This document shows positions 11,340 through 22,640 of a stretch of 64,000 nucleotides of DNA, one piece after another. The translations under genes and the position numbers were made by a program. Position 1 is the first letter of the stretch; each line of letters opens with the position of its first letter. Source of the stretch: Norana najaformis (taxonomy: Eukaryota > Annelida > Clitellata > Crassiclitellata > Hormogastridae); NCBI GenBank assembly GCA_964023275.1, contig OZ029915.1, positions 3,160,745-3,224,744 of the forward strand, read 5' to 3'. The notes below the pieces were generated by a model. That model had not been told where the DNA came from. It saw only the letters and a list, made by a program, of their open reading frames with translations, and did not search any database.

Positions 11340-11487
11340 GGTCAACAACTATGTATGTGTGCGTGCAGGCATTTAGGTATATATGTATCTATGTTTGTAT
11401 GAATGCGTGTATGCAAATATATGTATGCATGTTCGTATGCATATATGTATGCTTGTATGTGAGTATATATGTGTATACGTATGCATG
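11340..11487. repeat. TATG-rich microsatellite
   Basis: Imperfect ATGT/ATGC tetranucleotides. The MYVCVQ-type open frames here are artefacts of the repeat. Confidence 0.85.
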
Positions 11488-11705
11488 TATTTGTTTATTC
11501 GTTTACTGGTCCCAAAAAAAGAAATTGACAACAATCAATAGACAAGTTTGACATGAAACATTGTCAGGTTATCAGGAACAAGAGGTGGACCCAGAAGGGA
11601 CCATAGTCCCGCTTAATTAGGGCCACCAATTAATATGCAATACCAATGGCGACGTTGTTATATATACATTTAAATCTTAACTATTAAAATTATGATGTCA
11701 CATAC
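11488..11705 (-). mobile_element. LINE B 3' end
   Basis: The reverse complement matches the 3' end of LINE B at 49440-49630 (CGTCGCCATTGGTATTGCAT, TTCTGGGTC, CAGGTT/GATAACCTGA). Strongly 5'-truncated. Confidence 0.75.
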
Positions 11706-11775
11706 ACGGAGCGCCTCTGATGAGTTTATCTTGAAGAGGCGCTATACAAATTTCAAATTACAATTACAATTACGT
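11706..11775 (+). mobile_element. SINE S1-type tail with (ATTACA)n
   Basis: TCTGATGAGTTTATCTTGAA then GAGGCGCTATACAAATTTC then ATTACA repeats. This is the same 3' end as S1 copies at 41927 and 59595, read in the opposite orientation. Confidence 0.75.
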
Positions 11776-11794
11776 CCTACAAAACGACAAACGA

Positions 11795-12031
11795 AGAATG
11801 TATGCATGCATGCAGGCATGTATGTAAGTATTTTTGTATGTGTGTTCATATGAATGTAGGCCTATGCATGCGTGCATGTATGTATGCATGTATGTATCAA
11901 TGTATGCATGCATGTTTGTATACATTTATGTATATACCTGTTTGCATGTAAATATGCATATAATATATTTACATGCAAACATATATATTATATATATTAT
12001 ATATGTATTATATATATTACTAATATACTAC
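11795..12031. repeat. ATGC/ATGT and TA microsatellites
   Basis: GTATGCATGC-type tetranucleotides to about 11960, then TATATATTA runs. Open frames are repeat artefacts. Confidence 0.85.
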
Positions 12032-12205
12032 ACGGGCACGGTAGCTGATTGGTTAAAGCGCTCGGCTCGTAACGCAGAGAGTATGGGTTTGAGCCTCCCA
12101 AGGTTACTGTGTAGGAACGCTGAACAAGTTCTTCAGTTGCTCAGCGCCATCGATTGATGCTTAGTCACTGGATAGTGGCGCTTAATAAATGCAGAACAAA
12201 TATTA
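12032..12205 (+). mobile_element. tRNA-derived SINE, apparently complete
   Basis: The head has a good RNA polymerase III box A (TAGCTGATTGG) and box B (GGTTTGAGCCT) about 37 bases apart, as in a tRNA. The body is about 90 bases, including CAGCGCCATCGATTGATGC, and the end is TAGTGGCGCTTAATAAATG. A partial copy of body and end is at 30110-30215. Confidence 0.8.
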
Positions 12206-12411
12206 ATAATTAATACTAGGTCGCTGGTTAGTGGCGGATTTAGTTATAGTTGATGTTCAGTTAATAAAAGACTTCAATAAAAGAAATCAAATCCGATACA
12301 CTTGAGCACTTTCGCACCTTGGTCAAAATTCTGAGAGCCAAGTTGAGAAGGGCAAACAACTTATGTATCCGAAACCACTGCAAGTCTCCAAGTATGGCAG
12401 TATATTTTTAT

Positions 12412-12600
12412 TATTATTAATCAGGTATTTATATCGCGCTAATTTATGAATTCACCTCAAAAGCGCTGGAAGCTGCAAAAAGACGTCTTCAGTGTTTTGG
12501 CGAAATGAAATAAGAGAAAGGAAGGAGTTCCTCAAAGCTGGTGGTAGTGAATTCCACAGATATGGACCAGCATGTGAAAAGTTACGAAACCGACAGGTAT
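12412..12600 (-). mobile_element. SINE or LINE 3' end, minus strand
   Basis: Begins with an ATTATTATTAA tail, then GTATTTATATCGCGCTAATTT, the reverse-strand form of the GCGC-TATA block. Continues into GTGAATTCCACAGATATGG, a line resembling the FHN/NRA segment found before LINE or SINE tails. The type is not fixed. Confidence 0.5.
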
Positions 12601-12626
12601 AGTTCATTTGCCAATATATAGTTCAA

Positions 12627-13240
12627 TTGCATGATTATGAAAGAACAGATGAAAGAGTCAGAGGCGTTAAGCGATTAATTTCTCTCTTTCACTATAATTT
12701 TGTGCATTTGGAAAGCGAAGAGTTTGTCAAGGGAGTTGACACGATCATTCGCTTGTATTTTCGGAGGAAAAAGAAAACTTCGGTTAATAATTTCGATGTT
12801 AAAGAGTTAATTATTTATAGCGTCTTTGATAACGTTTTAAAAGGTATTCAAGTAATGTCCAAATATTTGAGAGGTGTTCTACAAGGGCCTGCAGGAAAAT
12901 GGATCGACAGCGTTTCAATTGGTTTAGAAAAATTATAGAACTTGTAATCTCTCCTTTTAGTGAGTTTGAATGCGTTTAAATATGAATATACATGTAACTT
13001 CAAAAAAACTTTATTTAGAAATATGCTGTACTCGCAATGGCTAAGTTTCAGTGTTGCTATGGGTGTATTTGCATAAATTTAAATATAGATGTACGTGTAT
13101 TTGCAGAAGTTTAAATTCAATACATTGCATATATTCAGTAACTTTAGGCCTAGGCCTATTTATCTGAAAATATATTCTCAACCAATTCCTAAAATTTTTG
13201 ACAAATGAAAATTCTTCGTTACTGATCTCATTCTCAACTT
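12627..13240 (+). repeat. Dispersed repeat with a 103-codon frame
   Basis: 12690-13240 aligns with 16245-16830 over roughly 550 bases with indels. The first copy is open at 12627-12938 (MHDYERTDERV... to ...VSIGLEKL); the second has stops and shifts in the same frame. I do not recognise the protein. Smaller pieces recur at 15940-16110 and 17515-17615. It could be a decayed duplicated exon or part of a transposon. Confidence 0.5.
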
Positions 13241-13257
13241 AAGACTTAACCTCTGTC

Positions 13258-13455
13258 AAATTGCTTATCCACCGTAATCGTAATCGTAATCTTGAAATTT
13301 CTACAACTCCCAACGAAAGCTAAGTCGCGGGAACCAGCTTATTCACAGGCGCTCAGTCAAAACAAAATCGATAGGCAAAAGGGTTCAGTTCCAGGTCAAG
13401 ATCCAGAAGTCAGGCAGTCAGACAGTAGGACGGCTACGGTGGATACCGCTACCGT
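13258..13455 (-). mobile_element. Hexamer repeat, minus strand
   Basis: Begins with GTAATCGTAATCGTAATC, the reverse complement of the (ATTACG)n tail, then CCAACGAAAGCTAAGTCG, CAGTCAAAACAAAATCGATA and the GTCAGGCAGTCAGAC segment common to the family. Confidence 0.8.
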
Positions 13456-13590
13456 AGGATGCCTCTCAGGTTTAATGGATATTCACCTTCCGGATATTGA
13501 CCTGATTATGGTTTGGCTTTGGAGTGCCATCGGTTGATGTTTGTGCATTAGACACAGGCGCCATAGAAGTTACTAATTACAATTAGAATT
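13456..13590 (+). mobile_element. SINE/LINE 3' end with (ATTACA)n
   Basis: Shares GGATATTGACCTGATT, CATCGGTTGATG and the CAGGCGCCATAGAAGTT end with 15650-15780. It directly abuts the minus-strand hexamer repeat, so the two 5' ends face each other. Confidence 0.6.
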
Positions 13591-14330
13591 TAACGATCTA
13601 TCATTGCCATCGATATCAAGGAACACACTAAGGCTTCTGCCAGGCTTTCGTTCCAGCTGGAATAGCCACTCCTGGAACGGACCTCTCAAGCTATGGCTTC
13701 TATGCTTATCTATGTTGTTTGTGTAACTAACCATATTAACTACATTTTCATCGGATTCAGCTTGATCAGTAGTGCATGCAACGGGTACGGTCGGTGCACA
13801 CATTTTATGGCTGAGGTCGGTAGGGGTGCCACTGGAAAAGAAACATTGAACTATCATTCTGCCCAAGCGGGAATTTGAACTCCCTACCGCTAGACCATCA
13901 AATATATAACATATTCTAAGTATGAACAGAAATATATCACTTACATATAAATTCATTAGACTGTCGAGTATACAGTTTTGTTTATTCTTACTCCATCCAG
14001 TGATGTTTTGTTCTTTCCTAGAGCGCACTAAATACTGCATGGGAAACCTGCACGGGACTGGATCATCCTGGCAGGATGTGCGAGGAATGTTAATGAGGCA
14101 GAGGAGAGGGCGGGAGATTAGGATGAGCGCCAAAGGGACTGTTGGCCACTGATGCTTGGTGCTGCTGAAGCAGCTGGTCGAAGATTAGACGCGTGAGTTA
14201 TGAGATGCCCGAGAGAAGCCACCGCATAACAAGTAGCGCTTTGTTCCACATTTACATGGATAAGCGACCCTACGCAGTTCGTGGAAACTATATATACATG
14301 AACTCTATGTATATGACCGATTTATACATG
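13591..14330. other. Unrecognised, with a tRNA-like promoter trace
   Basis: On the minus strand around 13905-13860, TGGTCTAGCGGTAGGG and GTTCAAATTCCCGC look like box A and box B with the anticodon arm deleted, suggesting an old SINE running toward 13700. The 186-codon minus-strand frame 13573-14133 has no recognisable domain. Confidence 0.4.
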
Positions 14331-14820
14331 TATATACACACACCTATATATATATATATATCGTATGTATCTCTATATAGGCCACATATGCGCGCATACT
14401 TGTATATGACTACATGTGCATGCATATATATATATATGCGTGTACATGGTTTATATATATGTACATGGTCTATATAAATGCATATGTGTATATATATACA
14501 TGCACATGCAAATATACACATATGCATATATATATACATATATATACATAACATTTATGTATACGTATTTATGCAAGTATCTATATACACACATATGTAA
14601 GTAGGCTATATACATAGAGCTCATGGAAACTATTATGCCAGTGTATACATATATGCATATCCTTGCTGGATATAGTATATACTGATCCTGGTTTACTTAC
14701 TTTTGTGTTGTCCTTATGTATATGTATACACTTAGACAGGACATGTGTATATATATGCATATATATGTATATATATGTATATATATGTATGTATATATAT
14801 ATATATACATATATATAAAA
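14330..14820. repeat. TA / ATGT microsatellite field
   Basis: Alternating TATATA, ATGTAT and ACATGC blocks through almost 500 bases, interrupted at 14600-14740. Confidence 0.85.
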
Positions 14821-15034
14821 ACGGTTATTGCATGGTATACACAGGAGTTAGGACTATACATGCATACCTAAACGCATACGGGTGCATCTGCCCTGATATG
14901 CCGAGGCTAAGAAAAATGAACTCGCTAAACAGTTCATGACCATAGCTGACCCTTGATGCTGACTCAACTAACTGCTCTTCAAGACAATTCTAACTCAGCT
15001 GTTCGAAGCCACTCCTTCTCATCAGACAAAAAAA

Positions 15035-15190
15035 AGGTGTTCAAGAAGATAAAAAGAGATTTTGGGGAGATATGATTCAAAAAGACCTAAAGTTTCTCAG
15101 ACTGAAGAAAGAAGACACTGGAGATAGAAACAAATGAAAAAGAAGGATCCATGTTTGCTGACCCCTCCCCTAGAAGGGATTAATTCCAGC
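15035..15190 (+). pseudogene. RTE-like LINE C-terminus
   Basis: The frame reads WGDMIQKDLKFLRLKKEDTG then DRNK, a stop, and KRRIHV. This matches the W.DMI..DL..L.L...DA.DR..W segment that ends many LINE polyproteins. It is a 5'-truncated, stop-containing copy. Confidence 0.65.
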
Positions 15191-15289
15191 CAGAAGGAAG
15201 AACTCCTTCTCATCAGATTTCCTCTGTAGCTTTCTTCTAGTCAGTGGTTAAATTCAGTAAGATCCCGCCTGATCTGAGATCCGGGACCT

Positions 15290-15425
15290 CTGTAGTAGTA
15301 GTAGCTCCTATGTTTAACGACATCTTATGGCATCAAAGGCCGTTGACGTTGCCCTCCTCCTTTATCCAGGCTTGGGACTGGCACCACCTGACTAAAGGCA
15401 GAGCTCACTCCTCAAAAGGAGATTC
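15290..15425 (+). repeat. Core repeat, plus strand
   Basis: Reads GTTTAACGACATCTTATGGC, ATCAAAGGCCGTTGACGT, CCTCCTCCTTTATCCAGG, CTTGGGACTGGCACC, GACTAAAGGCA. This is the complete form of a roughly 110-bp unit found more than 15 times in the window. Confidence 0.85.
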
Positions 15426-15780
15426 GTCACCTACGGAAAGGATGATATTTCTTTTGGTATTTTTGTACGTTGTAGTTATGCGTTTTTGTATGTTAGCGCA
15501 TTCTTGGCGAACGAGCTTTTTCAATTTTTTACTACCGGCGCGAAAAAAATAGACAATTTTGTAATTCTCTTCCAGTATCTGCGCGTTGTGCTTAGTTTCT
15601 TGTGAAATTTTTGTTCTCGACTTAAGATTTATCTTTTCAGTTGGGTTATACGCCGTAGGCTGCCTCTCTGTTCCAGCTGACTGACCTTCTGGATACTGAC
15701 CTGATTGCGGTTTGCATCATCGGTTGATGCCTTGGACATTAGACACTGGTTCAACAGAAGTTTCTAATTAATTAACTAAC
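15426..15780 (+). other. Unrecognised, then a SINE/LINE 3' end
   Basis: 15426-15640 has no recognised feature. 15650-15780 shares GATACTGACCTGATTGC and CATCGGTTGATGCC with 13490-13540 and ends in AATTAATTAAC repeats. Confidence 0.5.
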
Positions 15781-15939
15781 TAATTAATTTGACGTTATGA
15801 TCTGAGCCTAGTCTTTTGTAGAATGTTATTTAATGCTTTTTAGTAAATGTGTTTTTGTTTAGAATAATCGATGATATCGCACATTTATTCCTTCGTCAAC
15901 ACTAATTCATTAATTCAACGTTGACAAGGTCTTCATTTA

Positions 15940-16830
15940 TAATAAATTTTAGAGGTTTAAAAAGGTGTTCAAGAAATGTGCAAATATCTGCGAGTGGTCT
16001 GCAGGACAAGAGCAAGTTGTTCGAGGACACTTGTCCCTGCAACTCAGATTTTATAATCCTCTGTGAGCTATAGACTGCATCGAAGAAAGTATTAATCTTT
16101 TAATAATAAATAATTTCTCTTCTCTTCTTATGCCTCACCTTCCCATGTGTTACTTATTTCATGACAATCGTTTTATTCCTTAAAATGAATCGAGAATAGA
16201 TCAATATATCAGTTTGATCAAACAAATATTCTTTGTTTCTGCCCGAACTCGATTCCATTTTATGGAGATTTCGGAGAAAAAAAGGAGAACCTTGATCAAC
16301 AATTTCGAGGTCAACGAGTTAGTTATTTGTAACATCACTGATAAAGTTTTAAAAGGTGTTTAAGTAATGTACAAATATTTGCGAAGGTGTTCTACCATGG
16401 CCTGCAGGAAAATGCATCGACAACGTTTCAATTGGTTTAGAAAAAATTATAGAACTTGTAATTTATTCTTTTAATGTATTTTGAATACGTTTAAAAATGT
16501 ATATACATGTAACTTTTAAAAAAACTCTAATTAGAAATATATTGTACTTGCACAGCCCAAGTTTCGATGTAGCTATGGGTGTATTTGCATAAATTTAAAT
16601 ATAGATATGCGTCTAATTGCATAAAGTTAAATATAATGTACGCGTATTTACAGAAGTTTAAATATTGATAAACAACTCAATATGTTGATATAATATTCAG
16701 TATCTTTAGGCCTATTTGTTTGAAAGGAAATGCTTAGGGGTATTCCAAAGTATTTCCTAACATTGTTTACAAATGAAAATTCTTCTTAACTGACTTCTGC
16801 TATTTCTAATCCAGTCTAACAACTTCTATA
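15940..16830 (+). repeat. Second set of the 12.7-kb dispersed repeat
   Basis: 16245-16830 is the better copy. 15940-16110 is a shorter one (TTTAAAAAGGTGTTCAAG, GTGCAAATATCTGCGAG, CAGATTTTATAATCCTC), and the end of that one recurs at 17515-17615. The coding frame seen at 12.6 kb is broken here. Confidence 0.55.
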
Positions 16831-17039
16831 CAGCCATTATCATAATGCCCTGTGCATCGCCTATTAGTCGATGTTATTAATTAAAATATAAGCTGACATG
16901 AATATTAATTAAAGTTTCATTTATTTCTGGATTTAACTCTGTTCGACGAAGACAGATAACTAAGAATATGCATTAAATTCCAAAACGTGGCGGACATTTC
17001 CATTTAAGGGTGTCCGTCGCAAAATTTATTCCATTAAAG

Positions 17040-17190
17040 GTTTGCTTACTCACCACATCCTAACTTCGGTTTCCCTGATCTGTCGTGGAAGGGTGATATT
17101 AGCATTATGATTTTACTTGATCTCGAGCATTATGATAACGGCGCTATAGAAGTCATTATAGATCGAATTGGATTAGATTAGACTTATCCT
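17040..17190 (+). mobile_element. SINE/LINE 3' end with (TTAGA)n
   Basis: ATAACGGCGCTATAGAAGTC followed by GATTAGATTAGA; the same end is found at 49800-49845. Upstream sequence is diverged. Confidence 0.6.
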
Positions 17191-17640
17191 TATTGTTCAT
17201 TCATTCTGGATAAAAACACGTTCAACAGATTTAATTAATTATAATCTTGCTCTAGATCGTACTAGGACTTTTATATAGCTCTCATACGAGCCTTACACAG
17301 GCGCTATATAAGTGGCTTACATATAGAGATATATGTGAGATGGATTGAGTTTATGTTGATTTTTCTTGGTATTTTTTGTTGAGTTTTTGTGTTTTTATAC
17401 ATTTTTCAACCTGCTTAGTGTGAAATATAATATAAATGTTGAGCACGATGATCGTTTCGGTAGCTGTAATCTTGAATCCAACGATTGCGGTTTCGAGAAT
17501 GCTTAGTAGACTCTGTTAAAGGACCCACGACAAGTTGTTCGCGCCTCAGATTTTATGACCCTCCGCGTTCTATACATGCATTGAAGGAAGCTTTAATCTT
17601 GTAATAAATAAAAAAACTATGACTGTCGTTGATTTTGAAC
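17191..17640. other. Mostly unrecognised
   Basis: CTATATAGC-type motifs near 17270-17310 may be SINE traces. 17515-17615 is the 12.7-kb-type repeat fragment noted above. No gene. Confidence 0.4.
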
Positions 17641-17853
17641 CCATGTACAGGTCTTTAAATCGGCTTCTGCCGTTCTACGGCGCTATACAAACAGTATCAT
17701 CATCATCTTCATCATCATCATCGTCATCGTCACCGTCATTAGCATCACCATCACCACCACCACCAGCATCATCGTCGTCGTCGTCATCATCATCATCATC
17801 TCCATCGTCATCTCCATCATCATCACCACCACCACCATCAGCATCAGCATCAC

Positions 17854-17906
<53 letters not shown>

Positions 17907-17925
17907 CTATCATCAACTAAGATAA
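17641..17925 (+). mobile_element. SINE/LINE 3' end with a long (ATC)n tail
   Basis: CTGCCGTTCTACGGCGCTATACAAA leads directly into about 225 bases of ATC/ACC/GTC triplets. The same pre-tail segment at 47985-48010 runs into (ATT)n instead, so one 3' end has carried two different tails. Confidence 0.75.
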
Positions 17926-18059
17926 GCCTAATTAATATATAAATAATAACAATGACTCAGGAATATTTATATCAGCAATAGACCCTAAATAGACTGACTA
18001 AGTGACTAAGGGCACAATGACTGCTAAGTGATAAACTTTGTGATCTTAATGACATTTTT

Positions 18060-18165
18060 AACATCATTGTAGTTTGCGTAGAGAGCGCCACTGAGCTGCT
18101 TTTTCTTGAAGCGGCTCTATATAAATGTTCAGTTACAAGTACAGCTACAATTACTGGACGCGTCC
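18060..18165 (+). mobile_element. SINE tail, S1-like
   Basis: GAGAGCGCCACTGAGCTG, TTGAAGCGGCTCTATATAAA, then CAGTTACAAGTACAGCTACA. A diverged version of the S1 3' end with a degenerate (ATTACA) tail. Confidence 0.6.
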
Positions 18166-18732
18166 TCTGAGCACCTCTCGCAACATTCACCAGATGGCTT
18201 ACTTCAACCTAAACGACGATCTATAATTGTGGGCTGATATTCCCCGATGTCAAAGTACGTTAACATAAATAATCAAATATTAATATTAATGTTAATGTAA
18301 ATATTAATAAAGTGTTGAAGTATATTTGGTCGTGAAAGGGAGTCTAAGCGCAGGCCACACTAGCTGCCGTCCGTCTAGTTTCAATATTTCGGAGTTATGC
18401 CGTTTGTTTACGGATTCCTTTGTTTGTTTATGAATGTATATGGCCGGTTTTTTTTTAATTTACTCGCTCCTATATATACGGTGTTTGTTTATCAAGCAAA
18501 CTGTTTGTTTTGCTTAGGATTCGTTGTTTGATTGCTTCCCTTTTGTGCTCTTGAATTTATTTCGTCGCTGATTTTTATTGATACGATATTTGTTCAGACG
18601 GAGTTTCTCCAAGATTGTATATTTCTATATCGGTGTGGATCTAACGCATAGATAAATATGTTGCTATTATAATTGACCTATCAGAATTCGACTCGGCTTC
18701 TCGAACGGTGTATGATTCTTGATTTGCGATTT
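18166..18732. other. No recognised feature
   Basis: TTTGTTTA-rich around 18390-18520. No gene or element terminus seen. Confidence 0.5.
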
Positions 18733-18742
18733 TGATGAGAGA

Positions 18743-18824
<82 letters not shown>

Positions 18825-18839
18825 AAGAGAGAGAGAGAA

Positions 18840-18890
<51 letters not shown>

Positions 18891-18952
18891 AAGAGAGAAA
18901 GAGAGAAAGAGAGAGAGGGAGAGAGAGGGGGAGAGAGGGGGGGAGAGAGAGG

Positions 18953-19012
<60 letters not shown>

Positions 19013-19059
19013 GACAGAAACAGAGACAGAGACCGACAGAGACAGAGAGACAGAGAGAC

Positions 19060-19090
<31 letters not shown>

Positions 19091-19105
19091 CAGAGAGAGA
19101 CAGAG
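18733..19105. repeat. (GA)n then (CAGA)n microsatellite, 370 bp
   Basis: Polypurine GA for about 225 bases with AAAG and GGGG interruptions, then CAGA, then mixed GACAGA. The 154- and 164-codon SLSLSL open frames on the minus strand are artefacts. Confidence 0.95.
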
Positions 19106-19139
19106 ATTTTTCTTGATCACCAAAATAATTAACAATTAC

Positions 19140-21500
19140 AATCACAGTCTGTCACATACATTGGTGCCAATGGGCTGACCTAAAAACAACAAAAAGTTCA
19201 GCTACGAAGGTCATCTGTTTACATCATGGATTACAAATAGGTGACAGCAATCAATAATCTAGAATATAAAAGTAATTAATACAATCAATGTCAGTGCATA
19301 TATAAGCACTAAACAAAAACTTAACTAGGCGCATCGCGTAGATGAGATTTTAGACTTGTTTTGAGCTGTATAAAGTTGGTAAGCTCGTAAGTATAGTAGT
19401 AGGCCTACAGTTGGCAGAGAATTCCAGAATGACTGTCCACAAATTTTAATACTAAACTGTCTACTAGTAGTGCGAACAGGATGTTTATGATACATATGAG
19501 TTGAGCACATCCGAGTCCATATAAAAGTAATGGTAAAGTATACAGATTATTTTAAAGTTTAAACATAAATAAACCTATCTGTAACTTGTTAATACAATCA
19601 AAAGGCAATATTTCTAGACTACGAAAGGACCGTCGAGTGCTAGCTCTGAAGGGTGATGATGATGATGAGTTCTCTGCCCGAAGGCAGGTCCATTGGCTTT
19701 ATACCACCCGGGGATGCGATGAGTGAGGTGGTTTCCCGTTGCCTTCCTCACAGACAATTGTGGGTGAGCAAGTTGTCCAAGGTCGCTACGCAGTGGCTTG
19801 AGGCAGATTCGAACCCGCGACCCTCTGGTTATGAGGCCCAGACCATACCACTACACCGAAGCGTAAGTTACATATAATTCTGATGATGCGATTTTCCAGG
19901 GTTCTAAGATTATACTGGCGAGTATGATACGTGGAAGCCCATACAGTGTTGCAATACGATGTATATGGATATATTAACCAGTAATATAGGTTCAGTAGTA
20001 TATTTTGGAGTAATTTGTGAGGATACGAGAGATAAAACCAATATTTTTTTATATTTTTTAGATATGATATTTATGTGTTCGTTCTAAGTCAAATGTTCGT
20101 CAACGTGAACTCCTAGAAATTTTGTGGATGTCACCTCATTTATATTTGCATTATCTATTTTTATACTGAGATTACATTTACGTATAAATTTCCTCTTAGC
20201 AAAATAATATGAAATTCGTTTTCTTAATATTTAGTGATAGTTTATTTGCTTTGAACCATGCAGCCACCGTTCTTAATTCTACGTAATTTTATTAACCAGC
20301 AATTCAAAAGATTTAACCGACATGAATGCAACAATGTCATCGGCAAACAGAATAAAATTGAGCAATGAGGAAGAGTTCGATATATTGTTGATATATATTT
20401 AGAACAGTATTTGGCTTAAAACAGGAAGTGTGCCCATTATATGAAACGCATTGCCTTCTATTTCGTAAGTAATCAGATAACCACTTTAGACACATTTCTC
20501 GTATGCCATAATGTTCAAGTTTGTTTAACAGAATATCATGATTCATCATATCGAATGCTTTAGACAATTCAAAAAACGCCTATAGAGAACTGTTTATTAT
20601 CCATTGCCTCTGAGATTTTATCTTGTAAATTAAGTAAGGCCATGTTTGATGAATGTCCCGAACGAAACCCAAATTGGTTTTTATATAAAATAGTTTTTAT
20701 ATAAAATATGACAATAGCCTTTCATAAATTATTTTTTCAAATTATTTTTTCAAAGAATATGGAAAAATAAGGTAAAATTTATTGGGCCTATATAGTTGCA
20801 AACGTTATTTCTCTCCCCCGATTTGAAGATAGGAACTACTTTAGCAGACTTTAAACTTATAATAGGAGCTAGACCAGTTGTAATAGAGCAATTTATAATG
20901 TTAGCAAGAGAGATCGAAATTGATTCAATGGCAAATCTGGCAATCTGAGGATCTATTTCGTCCAAGCAATTATTATGGATGGGACGGATTCCTTCCGCAA
21001 TGATTATTACCTCAGTAGGCGATGTAGGTTCAATTGCAATGGATGAGATAGCAGGTTGTTTTAAAAAATCACTATACGAGTGTTACGTTGGTAGCTAACT
21101 GGGGCCCAATTTTGGTAAAATAGTCATTGAATTTAGATGCAGTAAGACTTCTGTCACGGATTTCAACATCATCAATAAGGAAACTGTCTGTTATCAGAGG
21201 ATCTTCTCTTTGGTGTAAAAGTATTTTGATTATACCCCAAGTTCTTTTTGAGTCATTTTCACAACTGAGAATTTTGTCGATATATATTTGATTTGATAAC
21301 TTTTGATGTTGTGCCTGATAACTTATATAGCGCTTCTTACAGAACAAACTATTCAGAAGCGATAGCTTCTCTCAGCAGCTCTTCATATTTGTTTGAATTT
21401 GTTTCTATAAATCACAAATTTGACCTTATTGGCTGTTGTGGGTTTTTTATATATTTAGCATACAGACGGGATTTCTTGTTACACGACTTTAATAATGCTT
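19140..21500 (-). mobile_element. LINE C (CR1/L2-like), decayed
   Basis: Right to left: a pre-RT block at 21347-21072 (SCENDSKRTWGIIKILL, LTASKFNDYFTKIGPQLA), an RT entry block at 20965-20750 (AKVVPIFKSGERNNVCNY), RT block 3 at 20580-20480 (MSKAFDMMNHDILLNKLEHY), and a C-terminus at 19510-19330 (KICGQSFWNSLP). Order and motifs are those of CR1/L2-clade RT. Stops and frameshifts throughout. No endonuclease recognised upstream. Confidence 0.8.
19632..19870 (-). mobile_element. tRNA-derived SINE S2 inside LINE C
   Basis: The reverse complement has box A (GTGTAGTGGTATGG) and a perfect box B (GGTTCGAATC), a body with CACCCACAATTGTCTGTGAG, then GCCTTCGGGCAGAGAACTC and a (CATCAT)n tail. A second copy is at 54868-55125. 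Full-length for its family, about 235 bp. It interrupts the 3' part of LINE C, so it is the younger insertion. Confidence 0.85.
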
Positions 21501-21844
21501 TAGTCATCCAGTGTTTGAACTTATGGTGCTTACTTGGGTGGCCATTTACTACTGGGAAGGCTACCTCATATATAGATTTATATTAAACAATAAACATGGC
21601 ATAGGCATGGCTGGTCACTTGACCTCATCTGCTGAGGCCGAGAAAATGAAGTCACTATTAGTTCACACCCATGCCATGGCCGCCTCTCGATGTTAGCTTA
21701 AGGAATTGCTCTTCTTTTTACACGTAAACATGTGGCCGAGCACTTTTATAGCGCCTGTGTAGATTACTCGTTATGTGTGCATGGTTATGTGCCTTCTGTT
21801 CTAATGCTATAGCTTCATATCAGATTGAAAAGCTCTACGGATTC

Positions 21845-22170
21845 AGCCATTGGCTTTGAAAGATAAACAAAGAAAGACTAAGGAAAGCCTCTCCAGCCAG
21901 AGCGCCTGACGTCTAATCCAACCTCTCCAGCTAACTGTGTGATAGTTCTAGCCAATGGCGTGAGAGGAAGCCCCGGAATCCAGCCAATGGAATTATGTTA
22001 AGAGCGCTGTAGGCAAGAGCCGAGCGCGTTCTAAGCCATATGCTTGCTTAGCTGGAGCAGCCAATGCCACGACGATAAATCCTAGGCGGCTGATTCGCGT
22101 AGGAAGACACGAGACTTAAGGCGTCATATAATTAATATTTAATGACATAATTAATATTTAACAGGTGAGT
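21845..22170 (+). promoter_or_regulatory. CCAAT-box cluster with a splice-donor-like site
   Basis: CCAAT boxes at 21952, 21984 and 22061 and an inverted one (ATTGG) near 21849. CpG and GC content are above the surroundings, and there is TGACGTCT near 21907. CAGGTGAGT at 22162-22170 is a strong metazoan 5' splice site. This would fit a promoter and non-coding first exon, but no downstream exon is recognised. Equally it may be an unrecognised repeat. Confidence 0.25.
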
Positions 22171-22349
22171 TCAATAAAATCTGCTGATAGGTGATGTAAT
22201 TTGGTTCTATCGTTTAGTGCTTTTCTCGTGTTTAGTCAGAATTCGGTTTTGTTTTTTTTTCTGACTATCCATCGCAGATTTGGTCTTCGTTTTCCTCTTT
22301 CCTTCTAACTTTTCTAATGCTTACCCACCCCTCCCCTTATTTAATTTTG

Positions 22350-22640
22350 TTGTCTTATTCTTTATATTTCTTCGCTTCTTAATTTTTTGTATTTCTTCTT
22401 TTCTTATTCTTTGCGTTTCTTCGTTTCGTATTCTTTGCAATTTTTCGTTTCTTATTCTTTGCGTTTCTTCGTTTCTTATTCTTTGCAATTTTTCGTTTCT
22501 TATGCTTTGCGTTTCTTCGTTTCGTATTCTTTGCAATTTTTCGTGTCCTATTCTTTGCGTTTCTTCGTTTCTTATTCTTTGCGTTTCTTCGTTTCTTCTT
22601 CTTTGCATTTCTTCGTTTCTTCTTCTTTCTATGCAGTCTT
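22350..22640. repeat. 24-bp minisatellite with 48-bp higher order
   Basis: Units of TTTGCGTTTCTTCGTTTCTT plus ATTC alternate with TTTGCAATTTTTCG-type units. Since 24 is a multiple of three, several frames are open on both strands (Lys/Arg/Asn-rich on minus, Phe/Ser-rich on plus). I see no reason to treat any as a gene. Confidence 0.9.

Noticed and set aside
12040..12110. tRNA gene
   Set aside because: Box A and box B are good but the arms do not pair and the sequence continues into a SINE body and tail.
13573..14133. 186-codon minus-strand frame
   Set aside because: No recognisable domain, and it overlaps a tRNA-like SINE promoter trace on the same strand.
18641..19145. 154- and 164-codon Ser/Leu frames on the minus strand
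   Set aside because: They translate the (GA)n/(CAGA)n tract.
20640..20690. Hammerhead-ribozyme-like string (TTGATGAATGTCC...GAACGAAACC)
   Set aside because: The core needs CTGATGA and this reads TTTGATGA; the bases are the reverse complement of an RT coding motif in LINE C.
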